A stretch of 64,000 bases of DNA from an uncultured Mediterraneibacter sp. (GCA_944381935.1 CALWMN010000004.1:124001-188000), one strand, 5' to 3'. Shown: positions 44,339 to 52,554, numbered from the stretch's first letter. The notes: generated by a model from the letters alone, not told the origin. Translations and numbers: made by a program.

Positions 44339-44965
44339 TCAGGTATGTAAACTTCCCGGGCAGAGCGTCCCATCCAGGTATTTCCCCAGCGACCGGCTCA
44401 TATTCCCCTCGAAATCCACATCACCGCCCCTTAAGCACCACTCAAAAACATTCCCGATCACAATCATGCGGATGTCCGTCGTAAATTCTTCAATCTCTAC
44501 ATTCAGGCTCACAACTCCGGCGTCGATCGCCTTTTCTACATAAGTCTGCACCGTCACGATCGGGTAGGGGCGCTCCGTGCGTATTGCCGCGTTCAGCGCC
44601 TGGTTTTTTGTGTCATAATACCCGGCCATAAATTCCACCCCCAGTTCCCGGCAGTATTTCACATAGTTGAGATACACCCGGATGATCCCTTCCCTGACTC
44701 CTGCCACATCCGCCGGGAGCTCCAGAAGATCCGGATTAATGCTCGGCTGGTCCTCGATATAATAGGAAAGCAGGTCGTCCTTCGTCTTAAAGTGGTGATA
44801 AAAGCTGCCGTTGGAGACTCCCGCCTCTTCACATATATTTTTGATAGACAGCTCCTCATAGCCTTTCTTCTGCAAAATCCTTTTTGCAGCCCGGAAAATC
44901 TTCTCCCTCGTTTCCCTGGACTTCTGCTGCTGCCTGGATAATTCCGTTTTCCCGCTCATCTGCAT
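44339..44965 (-). CDS. TetR-family transcriptional regulator
   Basis: 208 residues from the ATG at 44965 (AGGAG 4 bases upstream; the ATG two codons later, 10 bases from it, is equally possible). The N-terminal HTH is clear: KIFRAAKRILQKKGYEEL, then IKNICEEAGVSNGSFYHHF. The C-terminal ligand domain is not assignable. It follows mutY and precedes the lipid kinase gene, so it may control that lipid group. Ligand and targets are unknown. Confidence 0.9.
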   Translation of the reverse strand: MQMSGKTELSRQQQKSRETREKIFRAAKRILQKKGYEELSIKNICEEAGVSNGSFYHHFKTKDDLLSYYIEDQPSINPDLLELPADVAGVREGIIRVYLNYVKYCRELGVEFMAGYYDTKNQALNAAIRTERPYPIVTVQTYVEKAIDAGVVSLNVEIEEFTTDIRMIVIGNVFEWCLRGGDVDFEGNMSRSLGKYLDGTLCPGSLHT

Positions 44966-44985
44966 TACACTCCTGTTATATAAAC

Positions 44986-45005
44986 GGCAGTTACGATGGT
45001 CTGCC
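44986..45005. promoter_or_regulatory. candidate operator upstream of tetR
   Basis: GGCAG (44986-44990) and CTGCC (45001-45005) form an inverted repeat with a 10-base centre, 20-40 bases before the TetR start. The position suits an autoregulatory operator, but the half-sites are short and chance is possible. Confidence 0.25.
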
Positions 45006-45046
45006 TTTATCAAGTGCCCACAGTATAGCACAATTTTCAGCCGGAT

Positions 45047-46825
45047 TCAAGAAAACAGAGTGGACTCTGTACTTTTCCCCGGTCTGCCCCGCTTTGCGCC
45101 AAATGCTTCAAGATATGGTTCAAAGGCTGAGGGCATGGGATATTTCTCTTCCAGCTCATCCTTCCCGGCGAAGATGATATCTTTGCCTTCGCTTTTTTCC
45201 AGTTCATCCACCAGGATCTCATATCCTGTCATATGCCATTCTACGTGGCTGAATATATGTTTTGCCTTCCGCAGCTTTTTCACTCTGACCGGCGTAAGCC
45301 CCAGAGATTTGGCATACCGTACCGCCTCTTCCCGGCTCAAATGCCCCTCCTCATTGGGAAACTCGTACATCCCTGCCAAGAGGCCTTTTTCGGGGCGTCT
45401 TTTTACAGCCACGGCATTATCATCGCAGAAAAGAAAGACTGTTCTCTTTTCCATCCGTCTCTCTTTGCCCTTCTTTTTCACCGGATATGATCGCTGCATC
45501 CCCGACGCGTATGCCTTACAGAGATGATTTACCGGGCACTGCGCGCATTTTGGCTCTCCGTTCGGCAGGCATACAATTGCCCCCAGTTCAATCAGGCTCT
45601 GGTTAAAGTCTCCCGGGGCATCGCCGGGGATCACCTCTTCAATCAGTTTTTCCACCTTTGTCCGGGTATGGGGTTTCATAATATCATCCGAATCCGCAAG
45701 CATCCTCATAACCACCCGCAGGACGTTGCCGTCCACCGCCGCTTTCGGTATCCCGTATACAAATGAGCTGACTGCCCCGGCTGTATAATTCCCGATCCCT
45801 TTCAGGGAACGAATGTTGTCATAATCCTCAGGGAATTTCCCGTCAAACCGCTCCATAATCTGTACCGCCGCTTCTTTCAGGTTCCTGGCTCGGCTGTAAT
45901 ACCCCAGTCCCTCCCACAGCTTCAAAAGCCTGTCTTCTGACACAGACGCCAGGGCGCGCACATCCGGAAGCTCCCGCAGAAACCTTTCATAATAGGGTTT
46001 TACCGCTTCCACCCTTGTCTGCTGCAGCATAATCTCCGATACCCAGACACTGTATGCGTCCATTCTCCTCCGCCACGGCAGATCTCTTTTATTCTCTCTG
46101 AACCATTCCAGCAGAGGGCGGACGCCCTCCCTGAGCTCCGGCCTCCCCAGCACAATATCTACCGGACTGCCAATGACAATGCTCTCTTCCGTCACCCGGC
46201 AGTCATATGCCGCAATTTTTACTCCCGCCTTCGCTGCCTCGATAAGCTTTTCCGCAAATGCCGGCTGCGTATCCCGGTTCGGGGTAAAGTATCTGACGTC
46301 CTTCATCTGGATGACAAAGAACACGTATGCCTCATAGCCTTCTTTTTTCGCACAGATCAGTTCTTCCAGGTGCTTTACTGCCCTCTCGCTGGGTGCGTCC
46401 GGGAAACGGCATACTCCGTTCTCCTCCAGCGTTACCCCCTTCACCTCTATGAAAATTTTTCTCGCTCCCGCCTCCACATACAGGTCGAATCTGGAATTTC
46501 GGTAGGTGGTCTCCGGGCGGATCAGGGTGATGTCCTCAAACATGTTCCCGGCTTCCAGCCATTCCCTCACGAGCTGGTTCGGCGCCTGCGAATCCATATT
46601 GATCATCCTGTCCCCCTTTTCCACGCTGATCAGGTCCCACTTTGTCTTTCTTTCGGGATTGGCGCTTCTCTGTATATAGATCGTGGCTCCGGGCACGAGA
46701 AGCTCCGCACAGCGCCCCGTATTCTTGACATGAACCGTCTCCTGCCCTCCGCCAAGCTCCGCATACGCGATAAATCTGTTCGGCCGTTCTTTAAAAACCG
46801 CCTGTTCTATTCTCTCATATTCCAT
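45047..46825 (-). CDS. mutY: SfsA-MutY fusion: nuclease-like domain plus A/G-specific adenine glycosylase
   Basis: 592 residues in one frame. Residues 1-226 form an SfsA domain with a PD-(D/E)xK-like centre: Asp114 in SRFDLYVE, then Glu127 and Lys129 in IFIEVKG. Residues 227-592 are MutY: WVSEIMLQQT with catalytic Glu264, helix-hairpin-helix LKGIGNYTAG, AVDGNVLRV with Asp365, an iron-sulfur cluster from Cys419, 427, 430 and 436, and a NUDIX-like MutY C-terminus (about 465-575). MutY removes adenine mispaired with 8-oxoG. SfsA is usually a separate protein of poorly known function, described as DNA-binding or nuclease. The fusion points to a repair role for it. No frameshift is needed. Confidence 0.9.
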   Translation of the reverse strand: MEYERIEQAVFKERPNRFIAYAELGGGQETVHVKNTGRCAELLVPGATIYIQRSANPERKTKWDLISVEKGDRMINMDSQAPNQLVREWLEAGNMFEDITLIRPETTYRNSRFDLYVEAGARKIFIEVKGVTLEENGVCRFPDAPSERAVKHLEELICAKKEGYEAYVFFVIQMKDVRYFTPNRDTQPAFAEKLIEAAKAGVKIAAYDCRVTEESIVIGSPVDIVLGRPELREGVRPLLEWFRENKRDLPWRRRMDAYSVWVSEIMLQQTRVEAVKPYYERFLRELPDVRALASVSEDRLLKLWEGLGYYSRARNLKEAAVQIMERFDGKFPEDYDNIRSLKGIGNYTAGAVSSFVYGIPKAAVDGNVLRVVMRMLADSDDIMKPHTRTKVEKLIEEVIPGDAPGDFNQSLIELGAIVCLPNGEPKCAQCPVNHLCKAYASGMQRSYPVKKKGKERRMEKRTVFLFCDDNAVAVKRRPEKGLLAGMYEFPNEEGHLSREEAVRYAKSLGLTPVRVKKLRKAKHIFSHVEWHMTGYEILVDELEKSEGKDIIFAGKDELEEKYPMPSAFEPYLEAFGAKRGRPGKSTESTLFS

Positions 46826-46891
46826 ATTCCTTCATCCCGCCTGTTCTTTCTCTCGATAAGGCTGCTGCCTCATCTGCAGCGCCATTGCACT

Positions 46892-46900
46892 ATTGTAACA
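46892..46900 (-). promoter_or_regulatory. possible extended -10 upstream of sfsA-mutY
   Basis: Minus strand TGTTACAAT about 70 bases before the ATG has the TGn-TACAAT form of an extended -10. No good -35 is visible at 17 bases; it would fall in the ABC operon terminator. Confidence 0.35.
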
Positions 46901-46910
46901 CGGACGCATA

Positions 46911-46942
46911 GAAAAAGACCAGTCCCCTTTTGAAGACCGGTC
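46911..46942 (-). terminator. terminator of the amino-acid ABC operon
   Basis: Minus strand GACCGGTC (46935-46942) pairs with GACTGGTC (46917-46924), one G-U, around a 10-base loop, followed by TTTTTC (46911-46916). It starts 10 bases after the ABC ATPase stop codon. Confidence 0.85.
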
Positions 46943-46951
46943 CTGATTGGA

Positions 46952-47782
46952 TCAAAGTATTTTCGATAAAAAATCTTTCAGCCTGGGATCTTTTGGATGG
47001 CCGAAGAACTCCTCCGGCGCAGCCTCTTCCTTGATCTGTCCGTCGTCCATAAAAATAACTCTTGAAGCAACCTCGCGGGCAAATCCCATCTCATGGGTCA
47101 CTACAACCATCGTCATCCCGTCTCTGGCAAGGTTCTTCATCAGATCGAGGACTTCCCCGACCATCTCCGGATCAAGCGCGGATGTCGGCTCATCAAACAG
47201 GATCACGTCCGGGTTCATTGCCAGGGAGCGGATGATTGCAACCCGCTGTTTCTGCCCGCCCGACAAAGTAGACGGATATGCATCGGCCTTATCATCCAGT
47301 CCGATCCGCTTCAGAAGAGAAAGCGCCTGTTCCCTTGCCTGTGCCCTGATCTGCTCCTTTGTCGTTGTGACCGGGATCAGCTCTTCCTTATTGTCGCTTC
47401 CCCGGAACAGGTTTTTAAAACTCGCGATACGGTTTTTCCTCTTCGCCTTTTTCAGATCTTTGCATCGCAAATATGCAGGCGCCATCATAATATTCTGGAG
47501 CACGGTTTTGTTGTTGAACAGATTAAAGTGCTGGAATACCATCCCCATATGGCGGCGGTGCAGATTGATGTCGACCTTCATATCGGCGATGTCCACGCCT
47601 TTGAAGATAATACTGCCCTCTGTCGGGTCTTCCATACAGTTCAGGCAGCGCAGGAAGGTGCTTTTTCCGGAACCGGAAGGACCGAGCACTGCAACGATAT
47701 CGCCTTTGTTGATCGTGATATCGATCCCTTTGAGGATCTCAAGATCACCGAAGCTTTTCTTAAGATTAATTACGTCTATCAC
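46952..47782 (-). CDS. amino-acid ABC transporter ATP-binding protein (GlnQ-like)
   Basis: 276 residues. Walker [10 protein letters not shown] (34-42), Q-loop VFQHFNLF near 82-89, signature LSGGQKQR near 173-180, Walker [13 protein letters not shown] near 193-204 and the H-loop VVTHEMGFA mark a polar amino-acid importer ATPase. The usual length is about 240; the surplus is a lysine-rich insertion at roughly 107-147, between Q-loop and signature. The start is GTG, with AAAGGAG 11 bases upstream, and overlaps the permease end by 17 bases. It powers uptake of the ligand bound by the protein encoded at 48595. Confidence 0.92.
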   Translation of the reverse strand: MIDVINLKKSFGDLEILKGIDITINKGDIVAVLGPSGSGKSTFLRCLNCMEDPTEGSIIFKGVDIADMKVDINLHRRHMGMVFQHFNLFNNKTVLQNIMMAPAYLRCKDLKKAKRKNRIASFKNLFRGSDNKEELIPVTTTKEQIRAQAREQALSLLKRIGLDDKADAYPSTLSGGQKQRVAIIRSLAMNPDVILFDEPTSALDPEMVGEVLDLMKNLARDGMTMVVVTHEMGFAREVASRVIFMDDGQIKEEAAPEEFFGHPKDPRLKDFLSKIL

Positions 47783-48476
47783 TCTTCTTCAGGCTCCTTT
47801 CCATCAATTTTATCATCAGGGTAATGATCAGCACGAGCGCTATGTAGATCAGCGCCATGACCAGATACGGCACCATAAATTCATAGCTGTTGCTTCCGAT
47901 ATAGTTAAAGGCGACATACAGGTCTGCTGCGCCTACAAAGCTTACCACCGATGTCTCTTTGATCAGTGAGATAAACTCATTCCCCAGCGTGGGAAGGATA
48001 TTCTTAACCGCCTGCGGTATGACAATCATACGCATGCTCGCCCCAAAGCTTAGCCCTACGGCCCTTCCGGCTTCCATCTGTCCCGGATCTACGGACTGGA
48101 TTCCGCTTCGCATAATCTCCGAGATATATGCCCCGCTGTTCAATCCGAAGACCATCATCGCCACCTGTACGCCGGTCATCCTTCCTCCAATGACCGGGAG
48201 AAGAACATAATAGAATACAAGAAGCTGTACTACCATCGGCGTACCCCGGAAAAGGGCTACATAGCAGCTGCATATGCCATTGAGCACCCGGGGGAGCAGC
48301 CTGTATTTCGGAAGGACTCTCACCGTTGCGATCAGCGTACCGATCAAAATACCGATGATCAGACCGCATATCGCAATCAAAAGTGTATTCTGAAGACCTT
48401 CCACAACCCTCACATATCCGTTCTGCTCCAGAAAAATCTCTATAAACCTGTCTACCTTCTGACTAAAATTGCCCAT
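47766..48476 (-). CDS. amino-acid ABC transporter permease (HisM/GlnP-like)
   Basis: 236 residues, five membrane helices. The opening [20 protein letters not shown] and the cytoplasmic EAA loop [23 protein letters not shown] interrupted only at usual positions identify the polar amino-acid permease family; [18 protein letters not shown] is also diagnostic. It forms the membrane channel with the ATPase whose start it overlaps. It lies after a hairpin that separates it from the binding protein gene. Confidence 0.93.
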   Translation of the reverse strand: MGNFSQKVDRFIEIFLEQNGYVRVVEGLQNTLLIAICGLIIGILIGTLIATVRVLPKYRLLPRVLNGICSCYVALFRGTPMVVQLLVFYYVLLPVIGGRMTGVQVAMMVFGLNSGAYISEIMRSGIQSVDPGQMEAGRAVGLSFGASMRMIVIPQAVKNILPTLGNEFISLIKETSVVSFVGAADLYVAFNYIGSNSYEFMVPYLVMALIYIALVLIITLMIKLMERSLKKSDRRN

Positions 48477-48491
48477 CGTTTCCCCTTCTCA

Positions 48492-48538
48492 AAAGAAGGA
48501 AAATGACTGCATTTCAAATGACAGTATTTTCCTTCTTT
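48492..48538 (-). other. intercistronic hairpin between binding protein and permease
   Basis: AAAGAAGGAAAAT (48492-48504) and ATTTTCCTTCTTT (48526-48538) pair perfectly over 13 bases, and the inner part adds ACTG/CAGT and ATTT/AAAT pairs. On the minus strand it precedes the permease start by 16 bases. It probably acts as a partial terminator or RNA stabiliser that raises binding-protein mRNA over permease mRNA, a common arrangement in ABC operons. Confidence 0.6.
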
Positions 48539-48594
48539 CACCACTCTGTTCACTGTGACCTTTGTGCCTAAGTGCACCTTCCGCTATGATGTCT

Positions 48595-49488
48595 CTATCT
48601 CATCTCATTGATCGACTCGGCAATTGCGGCTGCCGGAGCTGCATCAATGATGACATATTTAATGTTTCCGTTGAGCATATCCTGTACCGCAAGTGATCCG
48701 CTCTTGTACGTCTGGCATGTCGCCGGGAGTCCCGGGAATCCGAGATCTTCGCTTCCCTCTACATAAGAGTTCCCTGTCGTTCCCTGCTGCACGCCGATGA
48801 TATCCGATGAAGTCAGCTCATTGAGCAGCGCTGCAACGGAATCCGCATCCGTACAGTCGTCAAATGTCGTGTCGTTGCTCGGAACGATCAGGCGCTGTGA
48901 TGCCTCATAGTACGGATCCGTAAAGGTTACATACTCTTTTCTGTCCTCACTGATCGTAAGCCCTGCCATGGCAATGTCACATTTCTGCTGGCTTACGGAC
49001 AGGCACACTGCATCGAAATCCATATTCTGGATCACGAGCTCCTTGCCGAGTTCTTCCGCCAGAAGGGAAGCGATCTCCATGTCGATTCCGTAGTAGTCTT
49101 CGCCCTCCGTGTACTCAAACGGCTCAAAAGCAGCGTTTGTCGCAACTACAAGCTGATCCTTTGAATCATCGAGCTGTGCGGACTTTACTGCCGACGGTTC
49201 TCCGCCTCCGAAATATTTATCACAGATCTCATCTAGCGTCCCGTCTTCCTTGATCTTGTTCACAAATGTGTTCACCTGCTCCAGAAGTTCCGGCTGTTCC
49301 TTGTCAACGCCGAACGCATACTCTTCACTTGTCAGGTCGATATCAATCACCTTTGCTGTTACAACTCCGCTGTTGTCCGAACCGGAATTATCTGAACCGG
49401 TAGTCTCGTTATTTCCGCTGCCTCCGCATCCTGCCAGCAAACCTGTCAGAAGCGCTGCGGTAAGGCCGGTCGCTAAAAGCTTCTTCAT
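48595..49488 (-). CDS. amino-acid ABC transporter substrate-binding lipoprotein, apparently circularly permuted
   Basis: 297 residues from the ATG at 49488 (GAGGA 7 bases upstream; an ATG five codons earlier overlaps that site). A lipoprotein signal ends LTGLLAGC (Cys21), then a Ser/Asn/Gly linker. Residues 44-94, with LTSEEYAFGV and EDGTLDEICDKYFGG, read like the usual C-terminal end of this family. Only after a linker does the normal N-terminal start appear, LVVATNAAFEPFEY near 113-126. The normal order then runs through MDFDAVCLSV and AMAGLTIS to DAAPAAAIAES, where the protein stops and where others continue into the LTxEEY segment. The fold is probably preserved. It binds a polar amino acid outside the membrane. 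Confidence 0.88.
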   Translation of the reverse strand: MKKLLATGLTAALLTGLLAGCGGSGNNETTGSDNSGSDNSGVVTAKVIDIDLTSEEYAFGVDKEQPELLEQVNTFVNKIKEDGTLDEICDKYFGGGEPSAVKSAQLDDSKDQLVVATNAAFEPFEYTEGEDYYGIDMEIASLLAEELGKELVIQNMDFDAVCLSVSQQKCDIAMAGLTISEDRKEYVTFTDPYYEASQRLIVPSNDTTFDDCTDADSVAALLNELTSSDIIGVQQGTTGNSYVEGSEDLGFPGLPATCQTYKSGSLAVQDMLNGNIKYVIIDAAPAAAIAESINEMR

Positions 49489-49543
49489 TTTACATTCCTC
49501 CATCTTATTTTTGTAATTGCATAATCATACAGATCATCTACAT

Positions 49544-49571
49544 ATTTTAACACTTTTCGTGTAAAATACAA
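49544..49571 (-). promoter_or_regulatory. promoter of the amino-acid ABC operon
   Basis: Minus strand TTGTAT (49566-49571), 16 bases, TAAAAT (49544-49549) preceded by TGT, about 55 bases before the binding protein ATG. The element overlaps a TTTTACAC/GTGTTAAAA inverted repeat that could bind a regulator. Confidence 0.5.
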
Positions 49572-49597
49572 CCCCTAACAAGTTAAATTCCCCCTCT

Positions 49598-50425
49598 TTA
49601 TGAAAGCACCGCTACGATTCCAAAATAGAGCAGGACTATGACGCCAAGAACGATCCTGTAATAGCCAAAAGCCTTGAAATCATGGTTCTTGATATACTGC
49701 ATCAGGAATTTGATCGCCACAATAGAGACTCCGAAAGAAACAACCGTTCCCAAAAGAAGAAGGAATATCTGCATCCCTGTAAAATTCAGCCCGAAATGAA
49801 GAAGCTTCACTCCGCTTGCGCCAACCATTGCCGGAATTGCCAGGAAAAAGGTAAACTCAGCGGCAATCCCGCGCGAAACGCCGAGAAGAAGGGCCCCCAC
49901 AATGGTCGCTCCCGAACGCGAGGTCCCGGGGATCATGGCAAGCATCTGGAAAACACCTATGATCAGCACCATCGGTATTGTGAGCTGAGACAATTTCTTA
50001 ACCTTCGGCTCTTTATCCTTCTGGTAATTCTCAATGACAATAAACAGGACACCGTAGAGAACGAGCATTGCTGCAACAACAAACGCATTGTTGAATTTTT
50101 CTTCAATAAAATCATTGAAAGGGATCCCGATCGCTGCTGCCGGTATCGAACCGATTGCGACTTTGATCCAGAGCTGTATGGTCATCATCTTCTGTTTTTC
50201 CGTCTTTTCCTTTGAAAAAGGATTCAGCTTGTGGAAATACAGCACTACTACCGCCAGAATCGCGCCAAGCTGGATCACGACATAGAACATATCGAGAAAC
50301 GCCTGTTCCTGCCTAAGCTGCAGAAGTTCTTCCAGAAGGATCAGATGCCCGGTGCTGCTGATCGGAAGCCATTCTGTAATACCTTCCACAATTCCAAAAA
50401 TGATTACCTTCAATGCCTCTAACAT
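49598..50425 (-). CDS. uppP: undecaprenyl-diphosphatase (UppP/BacA)
   Basis: 275 residues, about eight membrane helices. Both active-site regions are present: GIVEGITEWLPISSTGHLIL near 11-30 and MIPGTSRSGATIVGA near 165-180. The enzyme dephosphorylates undecaprenyl diphosphate to recycle the carrier for peptidoglycan, teichoic acid and the polysaccharide made by the nearby locus; it also gives bacitracin resistance. GGAGGAAAAAG precedes the ATG, which overlaps the HAD gene end by 7 bases. Confidence 0.96.
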   Translation of the reverse strand: MLEALKVIIFGIVEGITEWLPISSTGHLILLEELLQLRQEQAFLDMFYVVIQLGAILAVVVLYFHKLNPFSKEKTEKQKMMTIQLWIKVAIGSIPAAAIGIPFNDFIEEKFNNAFVVAAMLVLYGVLFIVIENYQKDKEPKVKKLSQLTIPMVLIIGVFQMLAMIPGTSRSGATIVGALLLGVSRGIAAEFTFFLAIPAMVGASGVKLLHFGLNFTGMQIFLLLLGTVVSFGVSIVAIKFLMQYIKNHDFKAFGYYRIVLGVIVLLYFGIVAVLS

Positions 50426-51258
50426 TTTCTTTTTCCTCCTCCAAGGGCAAATTCTTCAATTGCTTTTGCCGCGCCTTCCTTATCGTTGCTGTCTGTTATG
50501 TAATCCGCGGCCGCTTTCACCTGATCTTCCCCATTCGCCATCGCCACGCCGAAGCCGACTTCCCGAAGCATCTCTACATCATTGTCGCCGTCTCCGCATG
50601 CCATGATTTCTTCCCGTTTTATCCCGAGCATCTTCCCGAGTTCGATCAGGCCGGTCCCTTTGTTTACCCCTGCCCTGTTGATCTCTATATTATACTTCAG
50701 CGAACCTACCAGGGCGAGTCCGTCTACGCGGCTTAACTCTTCCCATGCCTGCGCCCGTTCTGACATATCTGCAAAAAGCGCCTGGACCTTGTCAAGCCCC
50801 CGGTTTTCTTTTTCCACCAGTTCAAAGACATCCGGTACAGGCATCCTCGTTGTCCTGAAGTATTCCCACATATGTGGGTTCTTGTGATACTTCTCCACAT
50901 GAGCCATCTCTCTCGCCGAAGCATAACCCTGGCCATCGAAATACACCTCTTGTAATGTATCATATTTTCCGCAGATTTCCAACGCTTTTTTCGCTGATTC
51001 CGGCGAAAGAAGCCGTTCCTGGAGCGTCCTTCCCCCTAATGTGTCAAGAATCCTCGCGCCGTTGGCCGTAAGCGCATATCTCATTCCCGGAAATTCTCTC
51101 AGTTCTTCCGGCACTCCCGTCCAGGGGCGCCCTGTCGCAACCAGTACAACAATGCCCTCATCCAGAGCCCTTTTCAAAATTTCCTTTGTATAGGGAAGAA
51201 TCTGCTTCGTCTCTGTGAGCAATGTTCCATCAAGATCCAATCCTATCATCTTTATCAT
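50419..51258 (-). CDS. Cof-type HAD-IIB phosphatase
   Basis: 279 residues from the ATG at 51258; the ribosome site is weak (GGGCGGGA). HAD motifs: LDLDGTLL near 7-14 with both catalytic aspartates, LVATGRPW near 40, a lysine in NKGTGLIEL near 200, and GDGDNDVEML near 225. The cap between motifs I and III is the type IIB of Cof/YidA proteins, which hydrolyse sugar phosphates or similar metabolites. It is coupled to uppP by a 7-base overlap. The substrate is unknown. Confidence 0.9.
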   Translation of the reverse strand: MIKMIGLDLDGTLLTETKQILPYTKEILKRALDEGIVVLVATGRPWTGVPEELREFPGMRYALTANGARILDTLGGRTLQERLLSPESAKKALEICGKYDTLQEVYFDGQGYASAREMAHVEKYHKNPHMWEYFRTTRMPVPDVFELVEKENRGLDKVQALFADMSERAQAWEELSRVDGLALVGSLKYNIEINRAGVNKGTGLIELGKMLGIKREEIMACGDGDNDVEMLREVGFGVAMANGEDQVKAAADYITDSNDKEGAAKAIEEFALGGGKRKC

Positions 51259-51350
51259 AATGTCCCGCCCTCTCCGCTTCCAGCCATGCACGCCCGATTC
51301 CGCCTGCGGCTTTATCCTGTCCTTTGCATAGCTTAATTAATTATAAAAAT

Positions 51351-51379
51351 ATTGTAACAGAGTTTGATTAATAAGGCAA
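51351..51379 (-). promoter_or_regulatory. divergent promoter toward HAD phosphatase-uppP
   Basis: Minus strand TTGCCT (51374-51379), 17 bases, TACAAT (51351-51356), about 95 bases before the HAD start. Its -35 and spacer overlap the plus-strand promoter for the SleB-type gene (51364-51392). Confidence 0.5.
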
Positions 51380-51392
51380 TTTATAGTATAAT
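51364..51392 (+). promoter_or_regulatory. promoter of coiled-coil/SleB hydrolase gene
   Basis: TTGATT (51364-51369), 17 bases, TATAAT (51387-51392), about 47 bases before the ATG at 51439. AAGAAAGGAACC just upstream of the ATG supplies the ribosome site. Confidence 0.78.
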
Positions 51393-51438
51393 GGATACCT
51401 GATAACTGTAAAGAATTTCTAAGAAAGGAACCGAGATT

Positions 51439-52542
51439 ATGGAAATCTACAGAAAACGCAGGATACGGGCGGGTATCGCTCTGCTCTGTTCTGTTGCTTT
51501 TATACTTTCTGTTCTCCCGGCGCATGCAACGGACGATATAGAAAGTCTGGAAAACCAAACCTCCGCCCTTGAAAAGGAACTTGAAGGAATCAATCAGGAG
51601 ATTGTATCTCTCAGTGACAACATTTCTTCTACCGAAATGCAGGTAGAAATTCTTAACGGCGAAATCCAGAGGACGACGGACAACCTCAAGGAAGCCGAGG
51701 CAAATGAAAAAAAGCAATATGAAGATATGAAATCCCGTATTAAATATATGTATGAACACGGGAGCGCAACACTTCTGGAGATGCTTTTTTCTGCCGAGAA
51801 CATGTCTGACTTCTTAAACAAGGCAGATTTTATTGAAAGCCTGAGCGAGTATGACCGGAATGCTCTGGAGGATCTGATGGAGATCCACCAGCAGATTGAA
51901 GACGAAAAAGCAGCTTTGGAGGAGCAGCAGGCTTCCCTCACGGAACTGCAGGCTTCTCTTGAAAGCCAGAAGGAGGAACTGCAGGCAAAGGCTGATGCAA
52001 CTTCCACTAACCTGGCAGAAGTCAACCGGCAGCTTGAGCAGGCACGTAAAGAGGAAGCGGAACGGCTCGCACGGGAGGAAGCAGCGCGCCAGGCCGCTGC
52101 CGAGGCAGCCGCATCCAGTTCTTCCGGAGGCAGCTCCGGCGGCGGCGGTTATGACGGCAGCGTCGTAAGCGGCGGATCTGTGAGCGCCTCCGCTGACGAA
52201 GCAACGCTTCTCGCTGCACTGCTCGACTGTGAAGCGATTGGGGATTATGATGCGATGCTCGCCGTCGCAACGGTCATTATGAACCGGGTGGAGAGTTCCC
52301 GGTTCGGCAACAGTATCTCTTCTGTCATTTATGCCAGCGGACAGTTTGAACCGGTCTGGACAGGCCGTCTGGATGCAGCGCTTGAGAGAGGGCCGAGCAG
52401 TCTCGCGACACAGGTTGCCCAGGATGCCATTAACGGCTCCCGCCTCTCTGCCGTGGCGGACTGTTACTATTTCCTGTATGCGCCGTCAACCAATCGGGAT
52501 GGAATAAACATTGGCGGAAACCTGTTTTTCACCAGTTGGTAA
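51439..52542 (+). CDS. secreted cell-wall hydrolase: PcsB/CwlO-like coiled coil plus SleB-type domain
   Basis: 367 residues. A signal peptide ends near LPAHA-T (residue 30). Residues about 31-215 form a long coiled coil, with YEHGSATLLEMLFSAENMSDFL in the middle as in PcsB/CwlO-type hydrolases regulated by FtsEX. A Ser/Gly-rich linker (about 220-250) leads to a Hydrolase_2 (SleB/CwlJ) domain from about 252, with the likely catalytic Glu265 in LDCEAIGD, then VATVIMNRVES and YASGQFEPV. SleB domains cleave peptidoglycan glycan strands. A coiled coil of this sort usually carries NlpC/P60 or CHAP, so the pairing is uncommon. The gene is monocistronic, facing opposite its neighbours. Confidence 0.88.
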   Translation: MEIYRKRRIRAGIALLCSVAFILSVLPAHATDDIESLENQTSALEKELEGINQEIVSLSDNISSTEMQVEILNGEIQRTTDNLKEAEANEKKQYEDMKSRIKYMYEHGSATLLEMLFSAENMSDFLNKADFIESLSEYDRNALEDLMEIHQQIEDEKAALEEQQASLTELQASLESQKEELQAKADATSTNLAEVNRQLEQARKEEAERLAREEAARQAAAEAAASSSSGGSSGGGGYDGSVVSGGSVSASADEATLLAALLDCEAIGDYDAMLAVATVIMNRVESSRFGNSISSVIYASGQFEPVWTGRLDAALERGPSSLATQVAQDAINGSRLSAVADCYYFLYAPSTNRDGINIGGNLFFTSW

Positions 52543-52554
52543 TCTGTTCATATT

